56,483 bases of DNA from a virus. The first letter of the stretch is position 1. Every line of letters starts with the position of its first letter. Position numbers and translations under genes: made by a program. The stretch spans positions 1 through 56,483 of IMG/VR virus record IMGVR_UViG_3300010966_000019; one strand, 5' to 3'. This document shows, one piece after another, positions 1 through 6,731 of the stretch. Under the pieces are notes generated by a model, which was given only the letters and a program-made list of their open reading frames with translations, did not search any database and was not told the origin of the DNA.

Positions 1-129
1 ACCAACACCAACAACACGATAGCCGAAGGCTTTGCACAAAGCCAATTTAATTTGGTCTTCCCAAAGGAGAACCAAGCCAGTAGTGCTAAGCACTATAGTA
101 GTCAAGCTGAGAATGTCGAGAGTTGTCAT
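1..129 (-). CDS. Partial small ORF running off the window start
   Basis: An ATG at 129-127 on the minus strand is preceded by a good ribosome binding site (GAAGGAAC, 4 bases before the ATG) and the frame stays open for 43 codons to base 1. The visible part starts MTTLDIL and contains one hydrophobic stretch (roughly residues 4-22), so a short membrane protein is possible. The end is not in the window. If base 1 joins base 56483 the frame continues into the GP88-like gene, but the joined protein would lack the cysteine-rich N-terminal half of that family, so this may be a separate gene. Function unknown. Confidence 0.4.
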   Translation of the reverse strand, partial: MTTLDILSLTTIVLSTTGLVLLWEDQIKLALCKAFGYRVVGVG

Positions 130-139
130 TTTGTTCCTT

Positions 140-226
140 CATGTCTTTCATTTAACTTAAGAGAAAAAGTATTTCCCTTTCTCATACTGATGAAAGGGAT
201 ACTTTTTCTGTTAAATGAAAGACATG
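140..226. repeat. Long imperfect inverted repeat 1
   Basis: The left arm 140-181 and right arm 192-226 are near reverse complements: CATGTCTTTCATTTAAC at the outer left pairs with GTTAAATGAAAGACATG at the outer right, and GAAAAAGTAT/ATACTTTTTC plus CCCTTTC/GAAAGGG pair further in, with small bulges. The loop is about 10 bases (182-191). No clear T-run follows on either strand, so an intrinsic terminator is not obvious. Position beside DnaA boxes suggests a role in replication or transcription control. Confidence 0.7.
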
Positions 227-249
227 GGTTTACGCATACATATGCAGAT

Positions 250-319
250 CTTTGTATTTTTAAACAAAAGAAGATGCCAACATAGTTGTCATATCTTTTG
301 TGTATATAAAAATACAAAG
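250..319. repeat. Long imperfect inverted repeat 2
   Basis: CTTTGTATTTTTA at 250-262 is the exact reverse complement of TAAAAATACAAAG at 307-319 (13 bp). Inside, ACAAAAGA/TCTTTTGT and GATG..CAAC/GTTG..CAT give further pairing with bulges. It lies 23 bases beyond inverted repeat 1 and ends 12 bases before the first DnaA box, so the three elements form one compact cluster. Confidence 0.7.
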
Positions 320-330
320 TGACTAGGGAG

Positions 331-396
331 TTATCCACAAGTTGTCATTGAGCCATACCGTTATGCTGTGGATATCGTTAGGTTTGCTGTGGATAA
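331..396. other. DnaA box cluster (candidate replication origin)
   Basis: TTATCCACA at 331-339 and its reverse complement TGTGGATAA at 388-396 both match the E. coli DnaA box consensus exactly. TGTGGATAT at 367-375 is a one-mismatch box. Three boxes within 66 bases next to long hairpins and AT-rich DNA point to recruitment of host DnaA. The phage has its own T7-like primase-helicase and polymerase, so DnaA might act in initiation or as a transcription regulator. Origin function is inferred, not shown. Confidence 0.55.
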
Positions 397-430
397 CTTA
401 GCATTGGGATATGGTAATGACGGGGTATAT

Positions 431-449
431 TTGCTTAAAAATTAAGCAA
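431..449. repeat. Perfect hairpin with 3-base loop
   Basis: TTGCTTAA-AAA-TTAAGCAA: 8-bp perfect arms and a 3-base loop. No T-run. One of several short hairpins with 1-3 base loops in the non-coding parts of this window (others at 81-95, 55870-55884, 55993-56007, 56026-56040). Confidence 0.6.
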
Positions 450-568
450 GATGGGGTAGGGTTTAAAAAGGGTTGATTTATATACCACCTAGGGTATGTC
501 TCGATGTTGCTTAAAAAATAGGCAATTATTTTCAGTTTTTCAACATTGTCAACCGATTTTGAATCAGT

Positions 569-670
569 ATTCAAGATCTTCTAAGTCTTTGAATTCATTG
601 AAGAATCTTTTCTTTGAGTTGAATGCATTCAAGATCTTTGATTCACTCGCATGTCGCATCGCATGTCGCA
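569..670. repeat. 12-base direct and tandem repeats
   Basis: ATTCAAGATCTT occurs at 569-580 and 627-638. TCGCATGTCGCA is tandemly duplicated without a gap at 647-658 and 659-670. They could be iterons or protein binding sites of the control region. Function inferred only from position and repetition. Confidence 0.55.
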
Positions 671-852
671 GGGCTGCACCGAGGTGAGCGTGGCTGTAGC
701 GAGGGCGGGCGTGGGCACAGGGGGGTATGGCGCTATCTGTATATGGCCTCGTACAAAAATCAGGAAAAATAGACTTGTTAACCAAGGCTGGTTTACAGCA
801 GCGCCCACACACCTCTAAAACAATTAGGGACAGATCAACTATGACAATTTGC

Positions 853-925
853 ACTGTTCTGTGCACATAGATGTGTACACGCTAGTATAGAAACTGTTCA
901 GTATGTTGAACAAATAAGAACAGTT
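853..925. promoter_or_regulatory. ACTGTTC repeats, operator-like
   Basis: ACTGTTC occurs at 853-859 and again within AACTGTTC at 892-899; GAACAGTT at 918-925 is the reverse complement of the latter. GTTCA-N6-TGAAC (896-911) gives a further overlapping dyad. Repeated half-sites in both orientations are typical of operators for a dimeric regulator. No regulator gene is identified. Confidence 0.4.
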
Positions 926-948
926 CTCATTGAAGTTTCATGCAACTT

Positions 949-979
949 GATACTTAAAAGTGCTAACTAGATACTTAAA
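949..979. promoter_or_regulatory. Paired GATACTTAAA repeats 21 bases apart
   Basis: GATACTTAAA at 949-958 and 970-979, start to start 21 bases, which is two helical turns, so both copies face the same side of the DNA. This fits tandem binding of one regulator. It lies upstream of the TTGACA promoter candidate at 1087. Confidence 0.4.
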
Positions 980-1086
980 CAACAACCTATAGGTATTGCC
1001 TATTGTCAGTAGGTTAAGAAGACACCCCCATATGGACCAATCGTCTAGGGAGGTACAACATATTTGAAGCTTTCTAAAAGAAAAGC

Positions 1087-1114
1087 TTGACATTGTTTTT
1101 AATGTGTGTAAAAC
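1087..1114 (+). promoter_or_regulatory. Candidate sigma-70 promoter, rightward
   Basis: TTGACA (1087-1092, 6/6) with 16 bases to TAAAAC (1109-1114, 4/6). The -35 box overlaps the right arm of the AAGCTTTCT/AGAAAAGCTT hairpin. A transcript from here would have a leader of roughly 440 bases containing two further hairpins before the first gene at 1562. The weak -10 box keeps confidence low. Confidence 0.35.
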
Positions 1115-1561
1115 TACCAGTACCTGCACCATGTATGCTTTAGACATACAGGCGATACGAAGAAAAAGTATAGGCTACCTTCCGGCTACGGGTAAAGAAA
1201 TGAGCTTGCAATCGGCTGCTGAAGAGAAAAGACTCGGAGAGAATGACATAGGGGCCACTGTGTTGTTCTTGCTCTGAATACTGGCAGTGGTAACACCTTA
1301 CACTGACCAGACTAGACTTGATGTGGGTACTTGTTAAAAGCTGTTGCTAAAAGGGTGGGCTAACAACAGCCATAGATGAACACATCCCTTATGGGCTTTC
1401 TAGGTGTATGTTCTAGATATTAGGTATAGTTGGTTGTATTTCACTATGTGATATAAACAGTCAACAACACTTATAGACATACATTGGGATAGGTTGTTAT
1501 GTGTAGCAATAAATGCTACCATACCACCTTAGCTAGGCTATGTGTGTTAGCATAAAGCATT

Positions 1562-1849
1562 ATGGCAACAACCCTCTATACAAGACAACAACTAGAAGAT
1601 GCTGGACTATCTAACACATATCCCTACAGCATGTTCACCCAAGCTTCATTAGCTCTACATAGGGGCTATGCTGATAAGCTTCATTTGTTCCACAGTGATG
1701 TTTATTATGTGAGAGCAGCGATGGAGAAAGATACAGGATATGTATTTCCTTTAGATGCTGTAGAGGATGCAATGAGAGCTGAGGGTTGGAAAGAACATAG
1801 ACACTTACCAAAGAAGAAACAACATGGCAACAAAGAAAAGCACAGTTAA
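1562..1849 (+). CDS. Hypothetical protein, first gene of rightward arm
   Basis: A 95-residue protein starting MATTLYTRQQ. It has a mixed helical composition with several aromatic residues and a basic tail (KKKQHGNKEKHS). No signal peptide or membrane segment. It overlaps the next gene (ATG at 1824) in another frame. No clear ribosome binding site precedes the ATG, so the start is uncertain. Family not recognised. Confidence 0.65.
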   Translation: MATTLYTRQQLEDAGLSNTYPYSMFTQASLALHRGYADKLHLFHSDVYYVRAAMEKDTGYVFPLDAVEDAMRAEGWKEHRHLPKKKQHGNKEKHS

Positions 1850-2003
1850 TGCTACTGGTAATTACACAAAGCCTACAATGCGTAAGGCGTTAGTTGCTAG
1901 TGTGAAGGCTGGTAGTAAGGGGGGTGATGCTGGTGAATGGTCTGCTAGGAAGGCTCAGCTTGTAGCTAAGCTATATAAAGCTAAGGGTGGTGGATATAAA
2001 TGA
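1824..2003 (+). CDS. Small basic conserved phage protein
   Basis: A 59-residue ORF (MATKKSTVNATGNYTKP at the N-terminus) rich in Lys and Gly, ending in KAKGGGYK. The segment GEWSARKAQLVAKLYK resembles small proteins found next to DUF5872-like genes in other phages (recalled, not searched). It begins inside the preceding gene and its stop overlaps the ATG of the next gene (ATGA), indicating translational coupling. Function unknown; its basic charge would allow nucleic-acid binding. Confidence 0.65.
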   Translation: MATKKSTVNATGNYTKPTMRKALVASVKAGSKGGDAGEWSARKAQLVAKLYKAKGGGYK

Positions 2004-2230
2004 AAGCTTCTCAGAAGTCTTTGAAGGAATGGACAGAGCAGAAATGGACTACCAGTGATGGTAGTGCTTCTAAGGGGAAGAAGCGTTATCTTCCTGAAGC
2101 TGCATGGAAGAGTTTGTCTCCTTCTGAGAAGGCTGCTACTAACAAAGCTAAGGCTGCTGGTGATAAAGCTGGTAAGCAATTTGTTAAACAGCCAAAAGCC
2201 ATTGCTAAGAAAGTGAGCAAATTTAGATGA
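2000..2230 (+). CDS. DUF5872-like small basic protein
   Basis: A 76-residue Lys/Ala-rich protein. The order WTEQKW...ASKGKKRYLPEAAW...LSPSEKAATNKAK...GKQFVKQPK matches my memory of the DUF5872 pattern (tryptophan motif, RYLP, then GKQFV.QPK). It is joined by ATGA overlaps to both neighbours. The role is unknown, and the family assignment is from memory. Confidence 0.6.
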   Translation: MKASQKSLKEWTEQKWTTSDGSASKGKKRYLPEAAWKSLSPSEKAATNKAKAAGDKAGKQFVKQPKAIAKKVSKFR

Positions 2231-2496
2231 TTAAAAGAGGCACTGAAGAGTTTAGCGGGTATAACAAGCCTAAGGCAACTCCTAAGCATCCTACGAAGAG
2301 TCATGCTGTGTTAGCCAAGGATGGTGATACAGTGAAGCTTATTAGGTTTGGACAGCAAGGTGTTAGTGGTGCTGGCTCTAGTCCAGACACAGCTAAGGAC
2401 AAGGCTAGGCAGAAGAGCTTTAAAGCTCGTCATGCTGAGAATATTAACAAGGGTAAGATGTCTGCTGCATATTGGTCGGACCGGGTCAAATGGTAG
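2227..2496 (+). CDS. Conserved phage protein with KLIRFGQQGV motif
   Basis: 89 residues. The central TVKLIRFGQQGVSGAG segment and the C-terminal RHAENINKGKMSAAYWSDRVKW block are familiar from a small protein that recurs beside DUF5872-like genes and terminases in podovirus genomes. Basic, no membrane segment. Start overlaps the preceding stop (ATGA), and its end overlaps the start of the HNH gene. Function unknown. Confidence 0.65.
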   Translation: MIKRGTEEFSGYNKPKATPKHPTKSHAVLAKDGDTVKLIRFGQQGVSGAGSSPDTAKDKARQKSFKARHAENINKGKMSAAYWSDRVKW

Positions 2497-2966
2497 CACC
2501 TAAAGAAAAATATACAAAGCTGTGTAGCTCTTGTGGAGCAGAACAGTCTTATAGCAGACTAGATCATTATAAGTCTGCTGTAAGAGGTGATTGGAAATGT
2601 AAGTCTTGTTCTAACAGTTCTAATAATTTTAAAGGAAAGATAGGTCCAATGCCTATCACTTGGTTCGAGGTTAAAAGAAAAGGTGGTATATCTAGAGGTC
2701 TAACTTGGGATCTAGAACCACAAGATATCTTGGATATGTATGAAGAGCAAGAAGAAAAATGCGCTCTTACTGGATGGTCTGTTGGTTGGTCTGATAAAGG
2801 ATTAACTGCTACTGTATCCATCGACAGAATTGATTCGAGTGAGGGATATGTTAAAGGCAATGTACAATTGCTACATAAAGATGTGAATATGGCTAAGCAG
2901 CAATACTCTCAAGAATATTTTATTGAGATGTGTGAAGCAATAGCTAAAAATTTAAGTGGTAACTAA
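2490..2966 (+). CDS. HNH homing endonuclease 1
   Basis: A predicted free-standing HNH nuclease of 158 residues from ATG 2490; a longer reading from a TTG at 2472 is less likely because the ATG overlaps the stop of the gene before. An N-terminal zinc ribbon (CSSCGAEQ ... CKSC) is followed by the C-terminal nuclease core: SIDRIDSSEGYVKGNVQL and a final SQEYFIEMC helix. The same core pattern is seen in the genes at 11782 and 43797, so these three form one family. Such genes usually cut at or near their own insertion site and spread between related phages. Its codons are more AT-rich than those of neighbours, fitting recent gain. Confidence 0.8.
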   Translation: MVAPKEKYTKLCSSCGAEQSYSRLDHYKSAVRGDWKCKSCSNSSNNFKGKIGPMPITWFEVKRKGGISRGLTWDLEPQDILDMYEEQEEKCALTGWSVGWSDKGLTATVSIDRIDSSEGYVKGNVQLLHKDVNMAKQQYSQEYFIEMCEAIAKNLSGN

Positions 2967-2977
2967 AAGGAGAAACT

Positions 2978-3286
2978 ATGGCTACCGATGCAGAAAAAGT
3001 TAAGATGTACCGTGAGAAGGCTAAGGACACTTCCATTCCTCAAGAGGTGCGTAACACCTATTTGGATAGGGCTAATGAGTTAGAGCGTAAAGCTTTTGAA
3101 GAAACAAAGAAGCCTCCTACTGCTCCTGCTAAGTTGGCTAAGGGTGGTATGCCTGTTAGAGGTAGCCGTACAGCCACTAACAAAACAAAGAAGATGATGG
3201 GTGGTGGCTATGCTATGCCAGCTAAAACAACCATGATGGCTAAGGGTGGTGCTGTTAAAAAAGCTCCAGCTAAGAAAGGTAAATGA
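2978..3286 (+). CDS. Hypothetical basic protein with AKGG motifs
   Basis: 102 residues behind AAAGGAGAAACT, a strong ribosome binding site. The N-terminal half is helical and charged (MATDAEKVKMYREKAKD). The C-terminal half is Lys/Ala/Gly/Met-rich and carries LAKGGMPVRGS and MAKGGAVKK, the motif found again in several virion proteins further right. Probably a nucleic-acid binding or virion-associated protein; function not known. Confidence 0.65.
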   Translation: MATDAEKVKMYREKAKDTSIPQEVRNTYLDRANELERKAFEETKKPPTAPAKLAKGGMPVRGSRTATNKTKKMMGGGYAMPAKTTMMAKGGAVKKAPAKKGK

Positions 3287-3459
3287 TGGCTACTAAGAAA
3301 GCGTTTAAACCTTGTGAGGAATGTTCTTCTCCTGCTAAGTGTAAAGCAGCAGGTAAGTGTATGGCTAAAGAGGGTAAGGGTAAAGCTGCCATTGCCATCA
3401 TGATTGGTATGCCAAAGAAGATGAACAAAGGTGGCATGGCTAAGAAGGGCAAATGCTAA
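3283..3459 (+). CDS. Cysteine-containing small basic protein
   Basis: 58 residues from ATG 3283, which overlaps the stop of the previous gene. Five Cys fall near the N-terminus (CEECSSPAKC, CKAAGKC spacing) and one at the very end, suggesting a small metal-binding knot. The C-terminal half contains NKGGMAKKGKC, a variant of the AKGG motif. Ends in TAATG overlap with the next gene. Family not recognised. Confidence 0.55.
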   Translation: MMATKKAFKPCEECSSPAKCKAAGKCMAKEGKGKAAIAIMIGMPKKMNKGGMAKKGKC

Positions 3460-3617
3460 TGGCTACAAAGAAACAAACAGCTAAAATTGCTAAGGTGATG
3501 GGTGAGTTTAAAGACAAGGGACTACACAGTGGTAAAGGCGGTAAGGTTGTTACTTCTCCCAAGCAAGCCATTGCCATTGCTTTGTCTGAAGCTAAAGTGA
3601 AGCCTAAGAAGAAATGA
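3459..3617 (+). CDS. DUF6496-like small protein
   Basis: 52 residues. KVMGEFKDKGLHSGKGGKV followed by SPKQAIAIALSEA is the pattern I recall for DUF6496 (KVM.EFK.G.L.SG.GGKV.NPKQAIAIALSEA). Small Lys-rich protein of unknown role found in phages and bacteria. ATG overlaps the stop of the previous gene (TAATG). Confidence 0.7.
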   Translation: MATKKQTAKIAKVMGEFKDKGLHSGKGGKVVTSPKQAIAIALSEAKVKPKKK

Positions 3618-3973
3618 TAGATAATACAAGAGCGTCTAGATTTAGAAGTGTTGGTAAAAACCTGACAGCAGGTGCTGCCAACACTGTCTATACCTGCCCT
3701 GATAATTTCACTGCTAAGGTGGAGTTGTTATTTGTATGTAACAATACAGGTGGCAATAAGACAGTACAAATTACTTGGCATGATCAATCATCAGGACAGA
3801 CTTTTGCCATTGTTGCTGGTTATGTCGTATCTTCATATAATTTCTTAAAGTTTGATCAAGCATATCTTGTTCTTAATGCAAAGGATTACATTACCGTCAC
3901 TCCTGAGGCTGGCAGCACAATGGATGCAACAGTGTCTGTTGAAGAATATTTTGATCCAGCAACTAGGGTATAA
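3614..3973 (+). CDS. Small beta-rich structural protein
   Basis: 119 residues with alternating hydrophobic strands (ANTVYTCPDNFTAKVELLFV, NKTVQITW). This resembles small beta-sandwich proteins often annotated as phage structural or head-decoration proteins, where the protein begins with TVYT.P.. and ends with a strand pair. Start ATG 3614 overlaps the stop of the gene before (ATGATAG). Placed directly before the terminase genes. Exact role unknown. Confidence 0.6.
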   Translation: MIDNTRASRFRSVGKNLTAGAANTVYTCPDNFTAKVELLFVCNNTGGNKTVQITWHDQSSGQTFAIVAGYVVSSYNFLKFDQAYLVLNAKDYITVTPEAGSTMDATVSVEEYFDPATRV

Positions 3974-3981
3974 GGAAACAT

Positions 3982-4350
3982 ATGGCTAAAAGAGAACTAA
4001 ACGAACAACAGAAGAAATTCATTGAGGTGTTATTTGCTGAGGCTGGAGGCAATCCTGCTAAGGCAAGGCAGCTTGCTGGCTATAGCGAAGGCTATGCTAC
4101 TAAGATGATTATGGACACCTTGAAGGAAGAAGTGATTGAGGCTACACAGCTTTACATTGCTATGAATGCTCCTCGTGCAGCTATGGCTGTAGTGAGTGGC
4201 ATTGCCGATCCTACAGAGCTAGGCTTGAAAGAGAAGCTCAATGCTGCTAAGGATTTGTTAGACAGGGCTGGCTTGGTAAAAACAGATAAGGTTCAGATTG
4301 AAGCTCCTTCTGGAATTATGATTTTACCAGCCAAAGATAAGAGTGAGTGA
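3982..4350 (+). CDS. terS: Terminase small subunit
   Basis: 122 residues. The N-terminal segment NEQQKKFIEVLF...NPAKARQLAGYSEGYATKMI has the helix-turn-helix layout of terminase small subunits: a LTxxQ..F...Y start, then N..KA...AGYS. It would recognise the packaging site and hand the DNA to the large subunit. The position two genes upstream of the large subunit supports this. RBS AAGGAAACAT before the ATG. Ends by overlapping the next gene. Confidence 0.8.
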   Translation: MAKRELNEQQKKFIEVLFAEAGGNPAKARQLAGYSEGYATKMIMDTLKEEVIEATQLYIAMNAPRAAMAVVSGIADPTELGLKEKLNAAKDLLDRAGLVKTDKVQIEAPSGIMILPAKDKSE

Positions 4351-4816
4351 GAGAGACTTAGGGGCTTGGATATTGCCACAGCCCAGAGATAAGGAAACAT
4401 ATGTACCCATACCAAAGATTGGTAGAACTATACCTTTTGGCTACCGACAAGATGAAACAGATCCTGACCTCTTGCAGCCAATACCTGCAGAGCTTGAAGC
4501 GCTAGAAAAAGCTAAGAAGCATTTAAAACAGTATCCTTCTAGGCAGGTAGCTGCTTGGTTAACTAAGGTGAGTGGCAGAGAGATAAGTCATGTTGGTCTT
4601 TTAAAGAGAATTAAGAGTGAGCGAAAACACGGATACAAATCCACTACTTACCGCAACCTTGCCCGAAGGCTCCAAAAAGCCCTTGAGCAAGCGCAAAGGT
4701 ACGAAAAGAGGCTCGGCAAAGAAGACCAAACCGGATACTTCGAGTCAGAAAGCTACACCAAGCTTACCCAATATATCGATAGCAAGCTCGGAGGAGACAC
4801 CGCTACCACTAGCTGA
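4343..4816 (+). CDS. Hypothetical protein between terminase genes
   Basis: 157 residues, start ATG or GTG near 4343 overlapping the terS stop. It is charged and helical, with YPSRQVAAWLTKVSGREISHVGLLKRIKSER looking like a helix-turn-helix, so a second DNA-binding component of packaging is possible. The last 200 bases (4617-4816) are shared, in another frame, with the start of the large terminase gene. The C-terminal 65 residues could therefore be constrained by that overlap. Family not recognised. Confidence 0.65.
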   Translation: MSERDLGAWILPQPRDKETYVPIPKIGRTIPFGYRQDETDPDLLQPIPAELEALEKAKKHLKQYPSRQVAAWLTKVSGREISHVGLLKRIKSERKHGYKSTTYRNLARRLQKALEQAQRYEKRLGKEDQTGYFESESYTKLTQYIDSKLGGDTATTS

Positions 4817-6215
4817 TGAGAGAGAAGTGTTGTTTAAGCCCAACCCCGGGCCTCAAACATTCTTCCTAGCTTCGTCAGAGAGGGAGGTATTGTATGGTGG
4901 TGCTGCTGGTGGAGGTAAATCCTATGCCATGCTTGCTGATCCACTGAGATATATGGTGCATCCGCAGTTTTCTGGGTTGCTTCTGCGTCACACGACAGAG
5001 GAACTTCGAGAACTCATCTGGAAAAGCCAAGAGCTTTATCCAAAGATTTATCCCGGCATCAAGTGGAGTGAGAGAAAGATGCAATGGGAAGCACCATCAG
5101 GGGCTAGGCTATGGATGTCCTACCTTGATAGAGACGAAGATGTGTTGAGATATCAGGGTTTGGCGTTTAGCTGGATTGGTTTTGATGAGTTGACGCAGTG
5201 GCATACGCCATTTCCGTGGAACTATATGCGTTCTCGCTTGCGTACAGCAGCGTCAGACCTACCAATCTTCATGAGAGCTACAACAAATCCGGGTGGTCCG
5301 GGTCATGCTTGGGTGAAGAAGATGTTTATTGACCCTTCTCCAGCAGGTAAAGCCTTTGATGCCACTGATATTGAGAGTGGAACCACCCTAGTGTATCCCA
5401 AAGGACACAGCAAAGAGGGCTTACCACTGTTTAAGCGTAGGTTTATCCCTGCTATGTTGACGGATAACCCCTACTTGATGCAGACAGGTGACTATGAAAC
5501 CATGTTGTTGTCACTACCTGAGCATCAAAGGAAGCAATTGTTGGAAGGCAATTGGGATATTGCTGAAGGTGCAGCCTTCCCTGAGTTTAATAGGCAGATA
5601 CATGTAGTGGAACCGTTCCACATTCCGAGTAATTGGACTAAATTTAGGGCTTGTGACTATGGATATGGAAGTTATAGTGCTGTGGTGTGGTTTGCTGTGT
5701 CTCCAAGTGAGCAATTGGTTATCTATCGTGAGCTATATGTTAGCAAGGTGCTTGCCAAAGACCTCGCTCACATGGTGATGAGGGCTGAAGAGAACGATGG
5801 CCCTATGAGATATGGTGTGTTGGACAGTAGTTGCTGGCATAAGCGTGGTGATACTGGTCCATCACTGGCAGAACAGATGATTGCAGAGGGGTGTCGATGG
5901 AGGCCAGCGGATAGAAGTGCTGGAAGTAGGGTGTCTGGTAAGAATGAGTTTCATAGAAGATTACAAATAGACCCATTTACAGAACAGCCTAGAATGGTTA
6001 TAACAAGCAACTGTGTAAATACCATTGCACAGATTCCTGTACTTCCTTTGGATAAAAAAAATCCAGAGGATATTGATACAAGAGCAGAAGATCATATTTT
6101 TGATGCTATACGATACGGAATTATGAGTAGACCTAGAAGTAGTTTGTTTGATTACAACCCTCTTTACTCTGGTGGTAGTGGTATGAAAATAGCAGATCCT
6201 ATTATGGGGTATTAA
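4617..6215 (+). CDS. terL: Terminase large subunit
   Basis: ATP-driven packaging motor with nuclease, 532 residues if the GTG at 4617 is the start. The Walker A motif GGAAGGGKS lies near residue 97, Walker B as WIGFDE with D190-E191, and the RNase H-like nuclease acids appear as CDYGYG (D347), GVLDSS and DHIFDAIRYG (about residue 490). No ATG occurs before Walker A, so a GTG or TTG start upstream is needed. GTG 4617 gives an unusually long N-terminal extension rich in Ser, Lys and Pro. The next gene is an HNH nuclease, a common insertion point beside terminase genes. Confidence 0.93.
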   Translation: MSENTDTNPLLTATLPEGSKKPLSKRKGTKRGSAKKTKPDTSSQKATPSLPNISIASSEETPLPLADEREVLFKPNPGPQTFFLASSEREVLYGGAAGGGKSYAMLADPLRYMVHPQFSGLLLRHTTEELRELIWKSQELYPKIYPGIKWSERKMQWEAPSGARLWMSYLDRDEDVLRYQGLAFSWIGFDELTQWHTPFPWNYMRSRLRTAASDLPIFMRATTNPGGPGHAWVKKMFIDPSPAGKAFDATDIESGTTLVYPKGHSKEGLPLFKRRFIPAMLTDNPYLMQTGDYETMLLSLPEHQRKQLLEGNWDIAEGAAFPEFNRQIHVVEPFHIPSNWTKFRACDYGYGSYSAVVWFAVSPSEQLVIYRELYVSKVLAKDLAHMVMRAEENDGPMRYGVLDSSCWHKRGDTGPSLAEQMIAEGCRWRPADRSAGSRVSGKNEFHRRLQIDPFTEQPRMVITSNCVNTIAQIPVLPLDKKNPEDIDTRAEDHIFDAIRYGIMSRPRSSLFDYNPLYSGGSGMKIADPIMGY

Positions 6216-6731
6216 ATGGAAATAATTAGTAGGAAAGAGGCAAAAGCATCTCAGTTACTTTTTTACTTTACAGGGCTAGAGTGCCCTCATGGGCATATGT
6301 CACAGCGTTACACAACAACAGCTAACTGCGTTATGTGCCATGCTGTTTATCATTCGAGTGATGCACAAAAAGATAAACAAAAAAAGTATAGAGAACTATC
6401 AAAAGATAAAAAAGCAATCTATGACAGGAAGTTCTCTAAAGAAAATGCAGCCTATAGAAATTCTTTAAAATCAGCTAACAGGGCAAAAAGAAAACAGCGT
6501 ATTGTTTCTTGGGATCAAGAACTTACTTCTTTTGTTACAATAGAGGCTTACAATTTAGCTAAACTTCGAAACAAAGTTACTGGTATTGAGTGGCATATAG
6601 ATCATGTTATACCTCTATGTGGTACAAATGTGTGCGGCTTTCATGTGTGGAATAATTTAGCTGTTATTCCTGCTCAGGTAAATCTGAGTAAAGGTAATAA
6701 ATTTAAATTGGAACAATATGGCAACAAATAA
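6216..6731 (+). CDS. HNH homing endonuclease 2
   Basis: 171 residues starting one base after the terL stop. N-terminal zinc site CPHG...CVMCHAVYH, a very basic middle (KDKQKKYRELSKDKKAIYDRK), and a C-terminal HNH core WHIDHVIPLCG...NNLAVIPAQVNLSKGNK. This is a different HNH subtype from the genes at 2490, 11782 and 43797 (WHIDHVIPL rather than LDRIDSS). It overlaps the start of the portal gene by 14 bases. Inferred homing nuclease; more AT-rich than terL and portal. Confidence 0.8.
   Translation: MEIISRKEAKASQLLFYFTGLECPHGHMSQRYTTTANCVMCHAVYHSSDAQKDKQKKYRELSKDKKAIYDRKFSKENAAYRNSLKSANRAKRKQRIVSWDQELTSFVTIEAYNLAKLRNKVTGIEWHIDHVIPLCGTNVCGFHVWNNLAVIPAQVNLSKGNKFKLEQYGNK

Larger units (their letters stand above)
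130..1561. other. Non-coding control region (putative origin and regulatory hub)
   Basis: About 1.4 kb without a convincing gene. It holds, in order: two long inverted repeats, three DnaA-box-like sites, a TTGCTTAA hairpin, 12-base direct and tandem repeats, a G-rich stretch (about 671-735), ACTGTTC and GATACTTAAA repeats, a near-perfect hairpin AAGCTTTCT/AGAAAAGCTT (about 1070-1090) merging into a TTGACA promoter candidate, a 7-bp inverted repeat GCTGTTG/CAACAGC (about 1341-1372), and a hairpin GTAGCA-ATAAA-TGCTAC (1503-1519) just before the first plus-strand gene. Short ORFs here show no ribosome binding site and cross the repeats. The region lies upstream of the rightward structural arm and probably also of the leftward early arm. 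Confidence 0.6.

Noticed and set aside
52-338. Two ORFs (plus 52-285 and minus 126-338) in the control region
   Set aside because: Both run through the long inverted repeats, have no ribosome binding site, and their codons mirror the hairpin arms; more likely chance ORFs.
496-1147. ORFs of 63-100 codons on both strands
   Set aside because: No ribosome binding sites, unusual composition, and they cross repeat families; region better explained as regulatory DNA.
1250-1300. CCACTG/CAGTGG dyad as a small RNA gene
   Set aside because: Only a 6-bp stem with a loop over 20 bases and no promoter or terminator around it.
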